From positions 1-64,000 of the forward strand of contig NZ_SJPR01000009.1 in the NCBI RefSeq assembly GCF_007859955.1: DNA of 64,000 nucleotides, read 5' to 3'. The stretch comes from Botrimarina colliarenosi. Its GTDB lineage: Bacteria; Planctomycetota; Planctomycetia; Pirellulales; Lacipirellulaceae. This document shows positions 57,239 to 64,000 of the stretch, piece after piece. How positions within the stretch are numbered: the first letter of the stretch is position 1; the number at the start of each line of letters is the position of its first letter. The notes below the pieces were generated by a model. That model was not told the DNA's origin and ran no database searches. It saw only the letters and a list, made by a program, of their open reading frames with translations. A program made the translations under genes and the position numbers.

Positions 57239-58540
57239 ATGCCAATCAATCCACCAGCCGACTCCAGCCGTCGCGCTTTCCTAAAGCAGTCCGCGGCGGT
57301 CGGATCGACGCTCGCGGCGGCGCTGGCGGCGAGCCCTCTCGCACGCGCCGCTCACACCGGCGCGGACGAGACCCTGCGAGTCGGTCTGGTCGGCTGCGGA
57401 GGCCGCGGCCGCGGCGCCGCGATCGACGCGCTGAACGCCGACCCGGGGGCCAAGCTCGTCGCGGTCGGCGACGCGTTCATGGACCGCGCCAAGAGTGGGC
57501 TCGCGGCAATCGAGTTCGAGGAGTCGATCGCCGACCGGGTCGCCGTCGACTCCGACCACACCTTCGACGGCTTCGACTGTTTTAAGAAGGTGATCGACTC
57601 CGAGGTCGACGTCATCCTGCTCGCAACGCCGCCTCACTTCCGCCCCGAGCACCTCGCCTACGCGGTCGAGAAGGGCAAGCACGTCTTTGTCGAGAAGCCG
57701 ATCTCTGTCGACATGGCGGGCGCCGAACGCGTCGCTCAGACCTGTGAGGTCGCCGCGTCGAAGGGGCTGTCGATCGTCTCCGGCCTCTGCTGGCGCTACG
57801 ACTTGGGGGTCCTTGAAACGATGAAGCGGATCGAGGACGGCGCGATCGGCGACATCGTCGCGATCGAGTCGTGCTACAACTCGGGCACGCTCTGGCACCG
57901 TGGCGACAAGCCCGACTGGAGCCGCATGGAGTACCAACTCCGCAACTGGCTCTACTACACCTGGCTGTCGGGCGACATCATCGCCGAACAGGCCATCCAC
58001 TCGCTCGACAAGACGGCTTGGCTGCTCGGGGATCAGAGCCCCACCAAGGCGATGGCGATGGGGGGCCGCCAGCAGCGGACCGACCCGAAGTACGGCAACG
58101 TCTTCGATCACTTCACCGTCTTCTACGAGTACCCCACCGGCCAGAGCGTTTACTTCACCTGCCGGCAGCAGGACGGCTGCACGATGCGGGTCGACGAAGT
58201 TGTCCACGGCACGAAAGGGAAGGCCGAGATCCTAGCCGGACGCATCTGGACCCCCGGCGGCAGCGAGTGGCGGTACGACGGCCCCAAACCGAGCATGTAC
58301 CTCAACGAGCATGTCGAGTTCTTCAAGAGCATCCGGGCGGGTGAGCCGATCAACAACGGCCACTACATGGTCAACAGCACGCGGATCGCGCATCTGGGAC
58401 GGATGGCCGCCTACACCGGCAAGACGACCAGTTGGTCCGACGCCATCGCCGACCCGACTCACCTGGGCCCTCAGGATTACAGTTGGACCGACGTCCCCGA
58501 ACCGTCCGTCGCGATCCCCGGGATCTTGGCAAAGGCATGA
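57239..58540 (+). CDS. Tat-exported Gfo/Idh/MocA oxidoreductase
   Basis: A 433-residue NAD(P)-dependent oxidoreductase. The twin-arginine leader (SRRAFLKQSAAV, about 9-20) is typical of planctomycete periplasmic members, which carry their cofactor through the Tat system. The Rossmann fold starts with VGLVGCGGRGRG, followed by the EKPISVD-type motif (HVFVEKPISVDMAG) and the C-terminal domain (AEQAIHSLDKTAWLLG). AAGGA lies upstream of its ATG. It probably oxidises or isomerises a sugar released by the spherulin-like enzyme, alongside the upstream isomerase. It overlaps the next gene by four bases. Confidence 0.92.
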   Translation: MPINPPADSSRRAFLKQSAAVGSTLAAALAASPLARAAHTGADETLRVGLVGCGGRGRGAAIDALNADPGAKLVAVGDAFMDRAKSGLAAIEFEESIADRVAVDSDHTFDGFDCFKKVIDSEVDVILLATPPHFRPEHLAYAVEKGKHVFVEKPISVDMAGAERVAQTCEVAASKGLSIVSGLCWRYDLGVLETMKRIEDGAIGDIVAIESCYNSGTLWHRGDKPDWSRMEYQLRNWLYYTWLSGDIIAEQAIHSLDKTAWLLGDQSPTKAMAMGGRQQRTDPKYGNVFDHFTVFYEYPTGQSVYFTCRQQDGCTMRVDEVVHGTKGKAEILAGRIWTPGGSEWRYDGPKPSMYLNEHVEFFKSIRAGEPINNGHYMVNSTRIAHLGRMAAYTGKTTSWSDAIADPTHLGPQDYSWTDVPEPSVAIPGILAKA

Positions 58541-59604
58541 AACGCTGGCTCACCTTCCTAGCCATCGCAGCGGCGCCAGTGCTCGCTAGCGGCGAAACGC
58601 CCGGCGTCGCCACCGAGCGTCCCGCCGAGGGCCGCTACGTCGAGGTCGACGACGTCTTCCTCGTCCCCTACGAGGCGACAATCCCTGGGACCGATGTGTC
58701 GTTCTGGATGGAGCCGATCCCCGGCGACAAGACGCTCGCCCCGTACTGGATCGGCCGCACCGAGGTCACCTGGGCCGAGTACCGGCAGTACATGAATCTA
58801 TGCGCCATCTTCGAGCGGTTCAACGACGCCGGCGTGCGACAAGTGACCGACGCCAACCGAGTCGATGCGATCACCGCGCCGTCGAAGCTCTACGACGCCA
58901 GCTTCACCTTTGGGTCGGGCGACAAGCCCGAACTGCCGGCCGTGTCGATGACGCAATACGCCGCCAAGCAGTACACGAAGTGGCTCAGCCTGTTGACGGG
59001 CTCCGTGTATCGGCTGCCGAGCGAGGCGGAGTGGGAGCACGCCTGCCGCGCCGACGGAGCCGAGCCGAGCGATCCGGATGCGGTCGCTTGGCACGAGGAC
59101 AATTCCGATTTCGAGACCCACGCGGTCGCCCGAAAGGAGCCCAACGCTTGGGGCCTCTACGACATGCTCGGCAACTCGAGCGAATGGGTGCTCGACGCGC
59201 CCGACGCCGAGTTAGAAGACGCCGATGGCCCCAGAGGCGAGCCGCCCGTCGCGTGGCCGACAAAGCTCTTCCCACGGCTACTAAAGGGGGGCTCCGCCTT
59301 CTTGGCGGCGGACGAAGCCACGTGCGACGCGAGACGCGACTCGGACGACGACACCTGGCGTGACTACGACCCGAACACCCCCAAGAGCCCGTGGTGGTTC
59401 GCGAACGACGACGCGCAGGACGTCGGGTTCCGCGTGTTGCGGCCCTACCAGGCGACGTCGGACGCGATGCGACTCCGCTACTGGGACGCCGACATTCCGC
59501 GGATCCAGAAGGTGGCCGACTTCCGAATCGACGAAGAGGGCCGCGGCGAACGCGGATTGGTCGATCCAGGACTGCCAGCCGCCATCAAGCAGTACGGCCG
59601 CTAG
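58537..59604 (+). CDS. FGE/SUMF1-like exported protein
   Basis: A 355-residue exported protein with a leader (about 1-18) and a formylglycine-generating-enzyme-type fold (about 40-315): YWIGRTEVTWAEYRQYMN, PAVSMTQYAAKQYTKWLS, YRLPSEAEWEHACRADG, GLYDMLGNSSEWVLD, LLKGGSAF and DVGFRVLR. True FGEs need a pair of active-site cysteines in the C-terminal part; I see only one candidate (ATCDARRD), so sulfatase activation is doubtful and a carbohydrate-related or binding role is possible. No sulfatase is encoded in the window. ATG 58537 overlaps the preceding stop (ATGA). Confidence 0.85.
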   Translation: MKRWLTFLAIAAAPVLASGETPGVATERPAEGRYVEVDDVFLVPYEATIPGTDVSFWMEPIPGDKTLAPYWIGRTEVTWAEYRQYMNLCAIFERFNDAGVRQVTDANRVDAITAPSKLYDASFTFGSGDKPELPAVSMTQYAAKQYTKWLSLLTGSVYRLPSEAEWEHACRADGAEPSDPDAVAWHEDNSDFETHAVARKEPNAWGLYDMLGNSSEWVLDAPDAELEDADGPRGEPPVAWPTKLFPRLLKGGSAFLAADEATCDARRDSDDDTWRDYDPNTPKSPWWFANDDAQDVGFRVLRPYQATSDAMRLRYWDADIPRIQKVADFRIDEEGRGERGLVDPGLPAAIKQYGR

Positions 59605-59610
59605 ATTGTT

Positions 59611-59720
59611 CCCCTCCCTTTCAGGGAGGGGTTAGGGGAGGGTCTCGGCGATCCCTACAGGAAAACTCTCCTGTGCAGGACAGTCCCACCCTCCCCTAGC
59701 CCCTCCCTGAAAGGGAGGGG
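59611..59720. repeat. 33-bp inverted repeat, CCCTCCC/GGGAGGG family
   Basis: The arm at 59611-59643 is complementary to 59688-59720 with one mismatch, separated by 44 bases. Each arm also folds on itself (CCCTCCCTTTCAGGGAGGG). It lies just after the FGE-like stop codon and looks like a dispersed REP-like intergenic repeat, with a short relative at 193-213. It would make a cruciform or strong RNA hairpin and may end the operon. Confidence 0.75.
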
Positions 59721-59758
59721 GGAAGTAGAGTCGGTACCCGTTCAAACCCATCCCCCAA

Positions 59759-59776
59759 CCCCTCGTTATCGAGGGG
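59759..59776 (+). promoter_or_regulatory. Hairpin overlapping the ribosome-binding site
   Basis: CCCCTCG (59759-59765) pairs with CGAGGGG (59770-59776) around TTAT. The right arm runs into the purine-rich ribosome-binding stretch (GGGGAGGGGAG, ending eight bases before ATG 59792), so folding would partly hide that site. Confidence 0.45.
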
Positions 59777-59791
59777 AGGGGAGTTTTCGCC

Positions 59792-60967
59792 ATGGATGAC
59801 TCAATGCACGCCAACGAGTCGCCGCCGACCCAACGGCTCGCTTCGCTCGACGTGTATCGCGGCGTCACGATGCTGCTGCTGGCGTTCACCGTCCCGAACT
59901 GGGGATGGCAAGAGCCGATCGCAGACGCCCACCCCTGGCTGCGCCCCTTGGCGGAGCAGTTCGAGCACGCCACGTGGCGCGGCATGACGCTGTGGGACCT
60001 AATCCAGCCTTCGTTCATGTTCATGGTGGGGGTGTCGTTGCCCTACTCGCTCGCCTCGCGCAAGCGCCGTGGCGCCATGCAGGCCTCGTTATGGAGACAC
60101 GCCGCGACACGAGCCGTGGCGTTGATCCTGCTCGGCGTCTTCCTCCGCTCGATCGGCCGCGACGAAACCAATTGGACGCTCGAGGATGTCGTCTCGCAGA
60201 TCGGGCTGGGATACTTGCCCCTCTTCTGGCTGGCGACACGTGGACCCCGTGAGCAAGGGATCGCTATCGCCTTGCTGCTGACGGCGACTTGGCTCCTTTA
60301 CGCTCTCTGGCCAATCCCGACCGATGACGAGCTGGTCGTCGAGCACTTCAGCGGCTTTTGGGCCCACTGGAACGAGCACGTTGGTCCCGGCGTCGCGTTC
60401 GACCGGTGGCTGCTGAACCTGCCGCCCCGATCGACGCCCTTCGTCGTCAATGAAGGGGGCTACTACACGCTCAACTTCTTGCCATCGCTAGCGACGATGA
60501 CGCTCGGCCTACTCGCCGGTCAGCAGATGAAGAGCGATCGGACGGCGGGGGCAAAGCTCGCTTGGCTCACCGCCTGGGGCGTGGGCTTGCTCGCGTTCGG
60601 ACTCGCCCTCGACGCCGTCGGCGTATGCCCCCTCGTGAAAAAGGTCTGGACACCGAGTTTCGCGCTAGCGTCGGGTGGCTTGTGCCTCGTGATCCTGGCC
60701 GTCTTCTACGCGATCCTGGACGTTGGCGGCTGGCGGCGCGGGGCCGAGCCCGCCACGGTAGTGGGACGCAACCCGCTCGCCATGTATGTGATGACCTGGA
60801 CCATCGCTTCGTGGGTGCTCATGAACCTGACAACACACTTGGGCGACGACCTTTTCTTCGTCTTCGGTGCCCCCTACGCCCCCCTGCTTGGCAATCTCGC
60901 CGTGGGGACGGTCCTGTGGCTGTTTTGCTGCTGGATGGACCGAAATCGGGTCTACGTCCGCCTCTAG
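59792..60967 (+). CDS. Membrane acyltransferase-like protein (DUF5009/HGSNAT-like)
   Basis: A 391-residue integral membrane protein with about ten spans. RLASLDVYRGVTMLLLAFTV at the N-terminus and DLIQPSFMFMVGVSLPYSLASRKRRG shortly after are typical of the family related to heparan-alpha-glucosaminide N-acetyltransferase. VVGRNPLAMYVM appears near the C-terminus. These proteins may move acyl groups across the membrane onto sugars; in this locus, acetylation of an amino sugar would fit a spherulin-4-like hydrolase, but that is inference. It lies downstream of a large inverted repeat, so it may be transcribed apart from the operon. Confidence 0.85.
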   Translation: MDDSMHANESPPTQRLASLDVYRGVTMLLLAFTVPNWGWQEPIADAHPWLRPLAEQFEHATWRGMTLWDLIQPSFMFMVGVSLPYSLASRKRRGAMQASLWRHAATRAVALILLGVFLRSIGRDETNWTLEDVVSQIGLGYLPLFWLATRGPREQGIAIALLLTATWLLYALWPIPTDDELVVEHFSGFWAHWNEHVGPGVAFDRWLLNLPPRSTPFVVNEGGYYTLNFLPSLATMTLGLLAGQQMKSDRTAGAKLAWLTAWGVGLLAFGLALDAVGVCPLVKKVWTPSFALASGGLCLVILAVFYAILDVGGWRRGAEPATVVGRNPLAMYVMTWTIASWVLMNLTTHLGDDLFFVFGAPYAPLLGNLAVGTVLWLFCCWMDRNRVYVRL

Positions 60968-61275
60968 AGAAGTTACGACGTCGATCAGAGACGCCTGTCA
61001 GTTGGACGCCGAAGCGATCGGCGCCGCCCCGTCGGAAGCGCTCGTCCGTGGCCAAACGCCCGTCAGATCTCCCGATTTTTTAGACGCGAGCCCCCGACAG
61101 TCGTCGAGGTCCTTCCAACAATTCGGGTTCCCGCACCGCACCAATCGGGTGCGATCAAGCCGCCTGCGCCACGGATCAAGATTTCAACGGCGGACGGTAT
61201 TGGTTGCCGAGGCAGAGGCGTGCTGCTTTGAGTCCCGTCGCGATCGGCTGCGATTGTGATCCGGAAACGTCAGGG
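60968..61275. other. Convergent intergenic region
   Basis: This 308-bp gap separates the acyltransferase-like gene from the convergent peptidase gene. It contains a small hairpin (CGCACC 61137-61142 with GGTGCG 61148-61153) and a T6 run at about 61075-61081 that lacks an adjoining stem. I see no gene or clear terminator. Confidence 0.35.
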
Positions 61276-64000
61276 TCAAGCGAACATCCGCTCCAACGCC
61301 TCGTCGATCGATTCAACGTACGACTCTTCGGCGACGGCTTCGGGGCGGTCTCCCGTTAAGCCTTCATCCGACACGGAATCGGCGAAGTCGAAGTCCTGGC
61401 TCTGATTCAGAAGCAGCAGTGCGGTTTGTCGAGTTAGCGGCGTTGTTAAAGCGACGCTTGATTGGGCGACCGGTCGCGATAGGAACGGCTCGCGCTGGGG
61501 CGCGACAACGAACGATCGTTGCCTGACGCCGCTGTCGGCGTCGTTGGTTGGATCACTCTGCGCACTCGACGCGGCGGTCGAGGAATCCGCTACGAGTGGG
61601 ACGGGGCTAGGTATCGCCACTGCGTTGGTCGCCACCGCGTCCGCCATTGCAGCGTCCTCAATCGGGTCGATCGGCTCGCTCGCTAGCGCAACGGATGGTG
61701 GGACCGACTCGAGACGGATCAGTTGGTCAGGCGTCGCCGTGCCGAGCGTGGCGCCGTAGCTGGCGACCCATACGTCGTAGTCGTTGCTGTCGATAACGGC
61801 GTCGCCGTTGGCGTCACCCGACGTGTAGGGGGCGCCGACAACGCTTCCGAGCGAATCGCGCCAGAGGCTGTAGTCGGCGGCGTTGACCTTTCCATCCCGG
61901 TTGAAGTCCGCGGCGAGTACGAAATCGGCCGGAGTCGTTCGGAGGACGTACTCCCCGGCGCCCGACTCCGCCGTGGCCTGGACGATATAGACGCCCGATA
62001 CGTTCGCGACGAAGCCGAGCGACGCGTTCACCCCGTCGGCCGAATCCTGGTCCGTTCCGACCAGCACGCCAAAGGGGTCGTAGACGGTGATCTGCGGGTC
62101 GAGCGTGTTAGCCGGCGCCGACGGTCCGAGCCTTGGCAACGCCGTTTCGAGGAGGATCCCCTGGCCCGCCTCGAGCGTGATTTCGTAGTAGTCACCCCCG
62201 GATGGCAACTGGAGGACCACTTCAAACTCATGGATCGTCGCGGCGCCGAGGCCGGGGCCGTCGAGGGAGTTCAGCGGGTTGCCCTCCGGGTCGACAACCC
62301 CGTCATCGACCCGCAACCGATAGCGTCCCGTGCGGAGGGGCGTCGAGCCGTCGCCGACAGCCAGCGTGACGGTGGTCGCCCCGTCGTAGAGAGGCACCAG
62401 GGCGAGCACCACGTCGTCGCCGGCGCCGTCCTGGAAGACCCCATCAAAGCCGGCGCCAAGGAGCGAGAAATTAGCCGCGTTGGACGCGGCGGTCGCATCG
62501 AGGACTTCGCTGAACTCAAGCGTCAGCTCGGTGAGACTGAGGTCGGTGGTGACGCCGGCCGCGGGGCTGATCGCCGTGACCCGCGGCCCCTGGAGCGCCG
62601 GGTCGACCGACACGAGCGTGAGGGCGCCGACGGAGTCGATAAACCCGGGGCCGGTTGCGTCGTCGAAGCCGACGTCGAACCCCACGGTCGAGGGGTCGTC
62701 CATGTCGATCGCCGACAGGGCGAGGGCGTCGTAGACCTCTGCCGGCGTCGCCAGTGGTGAAAGTTGCTTCATCAGCGCCGCCACCGCCGCCGCATGCGGG
62801 GCCGCCGCCGAGGTGCCAAAGAAATTGGGGAACCCATCCCCGTCGACGTCGCTGCCGAAGAACGTCGTATTGGTCCCGTCGGGCGCGACCAGATTGGGTT
62901 TGCTCCGCAACTCGTTGATGCGATTGCCGGCGAGGTCGAACAGCGTCGGAATCCCCCCCGCCGAGGAGAAGCTCTCGAGCGACGGGGCCGATGCGCCAAA
63001 CGCGGGCGTGGCGCGGTAGTCGGCCGCTCCGATCGCCATCGCGCCCGCCGCGTTGGCGTGGCCGTAGGCGGTCGCGCTGTTGCTGGCGTACTCGTCGACC
63101 GTGAGCGTGTCGAACGAGACCCACTTCATCAAGCCGGGCGCGGCTCCTCCCGCCAGGCCGATGGCGATGTTGAGCGAGGAGGAACCAGACGTGTTGGTGA
63201 AATTCATCACCTCCAGCGCGTCGCCCCCCAGGTTGCGGGTCGTGCTCGACGCAAGGACCGACGTGCCCGTCGAGTTGAGGACGTAGACATCGAGGTCGTT
63301 TTGCGTTCCGGCGCCGCCGCTAACCGAGAAGAAGGGCGAGTCCCACTGGAACGACAGGATGAAGGAGCTGCCGACGGGGACGGTGATTCCCTGCAGCGTA
63401 TCGACGCCCGGGCCCGGGTCGAAGTCGTGCAACTCGGCGCCGAAGCGTGACTCGCCGCTGCCGCGGAAGGCGTCGTCCCACGAATCCCTGCCGTTGTTGC
63501 CCGCCGACGAGAAGTAAGTCGCTCCGTTGGCGACGACCGTGTCGATCGCTTGAGCGATCACGCCGTCCTGGAACATCGGCTCGGCGAAATAGATGACGTC
63601 GTCAACGATGACGTCGGCGCCCGCGACACTCTGTAGCTCGAGGATTCCGTTGGCGAAGTCGGCCTGCCCATTGAAAGCGGTGTGAAAGGCGAGGGCTGCG
63701 CCCGGCGCGACGTCGTGCACCAACTGCGCCATCGCCCTGCCCTCGCCCGTGCCGGAGGTGTCGGAAAGCACGTTAACGGGGGTCGTGTTCCCGAAGGGAT
63801 TACCGACGCCCGGCAGATCGCCGAAGGCCACATCCGACGCGCCGGAACCGAAACTGTCGGAGAGGACGCCGATGGTCACGCCGGCGCCATCGACGCCAAA
63901 CAGCGAGCGGGCGGCGTCCGACCCCATCGACCGATCGCCCTGGCTGGTGGTCCTGCCGACGTTCGTCATCGGTCGGTAGGAGGCCCGCGCGAATCGCATC
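61276..64000 (-). CDS. S8/S53-like peptidase with dockerin-like segment (5' end missing)
   Basis: At least 907 residues; the frame is open to the right edge, so the signal peptide and true start lie outside. The subtilisin-fold domain shows GVTIGVLSDSF (Asp, residue 48 from the edge), GEGRAMAQLVHDVAPGA (Glu 86 where subtilisin has His), ATYFSSAGNNG (oxyanion Asn) and FFGTSAAAPHAAA (Ser 397). A Glu at the His position is known from S53-like members. Then beta-rich domains (about 450-690), dockerin-like repeats (DFNRDGKVNAADYSLWRD, VIDSNDYDVWVASYG) and a long Ser/Ala-rich tail ending ALERMFA, without PEP-CTERM. Likely a large secreted protease; substrate unknown. Confidence 0.85.
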   Translation of the reverse strand, partial: MRFARASYRPMTNVGRTTSQGDRSMGSDAARSLFGVDGAGVTIGVLSDSFGSGASDVAFGDLPGVGNPFGNTTPVNVLSDTSGTGEGRAMAQLVHDVAPGAALAFHTAFNGQADFANGILELQSVAGADVIVDDVIYFAEPMFQDGVIAQAIDTVVANGATYFSSAGNNGRDSWDDAFRGSGESRFGAELHDFDPGPGVDTLQGITVPVGSSFILSFQWDSPFFSVSGGAGTQNDLDVYVLNSTGTSVLASSTTRNLGGDALEVMNFTNTSGSSSLNIAIGLAGGAAPGLMKWVSFDTLTVDEYASNSATAYGHANAAGAMAIGAADYRATPAFGASAPSLESFSSAGGIPTLFDLAGNRINELRSKPNLVAPDGTNTTFFGSDVDGDGFPNFFGTSAAAPHAAAVAALMKQLSPLATPAEVYDALALSAIDMDDPSTVGFDVGFDDATGPGFIDSVGALTLVSVDPALQGPRVTAISPAAGVTTDLSLTELTLEFSEVLDATAASNAANFSLLGAGFDGVFQDGAGDDVVLALVPLYDGATTVTLAVGDGSTPLRTGRYRLRVDDGVVDPEGNPLNSLDGPGLGAATIHEFEVVLQLPSGGDYYEITLEAGQGILLETALPRLGPSAPANTLDPQITVYDPFGVLVGTDQDSADGVNASLGFVANVSGVYIVQATAESGAGEYVLRTTPADFVLAADFNRDGKVNAADYSLWRDSLGSVVGAPYTSGDANGDAVIDSNDYDVWVASYGATLGTATPDQLIRLESVPPSVALASEPIDPIEDAAMADAVATNAVAIPSPVPLVADSSTAASSAQSDPTNDADSGVRQRSFVVAPQREPFLSRPVAQSSVALTTPLTRQTALLLLNQSQDFDFADSVSDEGLTGDRPEAVAEESYVESIDEALERMFA

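Overview
The window is GC-rich, densely coding bacterial DNA that most resembles a planctomycete of the Pirellulales (Lacipirellulaceae-like). This is inferred from four DUF1559 proteins with pilin-like N-termini, twelve proteins ending in a VPEP-type PEP-CTERM tail, nine dockerin-like segments built on AADYTVWRD, and two ECF sigma/FecR-LamG sensor pairs. No tRNA, rRNA, CRISPR array, transposase, integrase or phage gene was recognised.

Layout. (1) About 0.35-13.4 kb is a beta-mannan locus. A minus-strand run (two PEP-CTERM proteins, DUF1559, small lipoprotein) and a LacI regulator face GH130, a sodium/solute symporter and a secreted GH5, with a PEP-CTERM GH26 mannanase at the far end. Three copies of an 18-bp palindrome (TGNTMAACTACTTGARCA) lie upstream of the PEP-CTERM run, between LacI and GH130, and upstream of GH26. 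(2) About 13.5-25.0 kb is a beta-1,4-galactan locus: a minus-strand run (two paralogous PEP-CTERM proteins, DUF1559, GH53) opposite an ECF sigma/FecR-LamG pair, a PEP-CTERM GH53 and an exported GH2 beta-galactosidase. (3) 25.1-31.4 kb is a tripartite RND efflux system. (4) 31.5-39.2 kb is a third glycan module: a GntR-LacI hybrid regulator, two paralogous PEP-CTERM proteins, DUF1559, a GH71/GH99-like protein and an MFS nucleoside-type transporter. (5) 39.3-49.0 kb is a copper/heavy-metal island: CusA/CzcA-like RND pump, adaptor, two His-rich exported proteins, a CDF exporter broken by an in-frame TAG, and a YHS-containing copper P-type ATPase. (6) 49.4-61.0 kb is a fourth glycan module: ECF sigma, FecR-LamG, DUF1559, two paralogous PEP-CTERM proteins, a spherulin-4-like protein, a TIM-barrel isomerase, a Gfo/Idh/MocA oxidoreductase, an FGE-like protein and a membrane acyltransferase-like protein. 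(7) The right edge carries a truncated S8/S53-like peptidase with a dockerin-like segment.

How it works together. Secreted glycanases would cut polysaccharides at the cell surface and transporters and cytoplasmic enzymes would finish the job, each locus having its own sensor. The main observation is a recurring non-enzymatic core next to each set of enzymes: a PEP-CTERM protein without dockerin, a PEP-CTERM protein with dockerin, and a DUF1559 protein. In three loci the two PEP-CTERM proteins are clear tandem paralogues that differ by a dockerin-like segment placed between the ligand-type domain and the sorting tail. This looks like a planctomycete counterpart of the Bacteroidota SusCD-centred loci, but that function is inferred, not shown.
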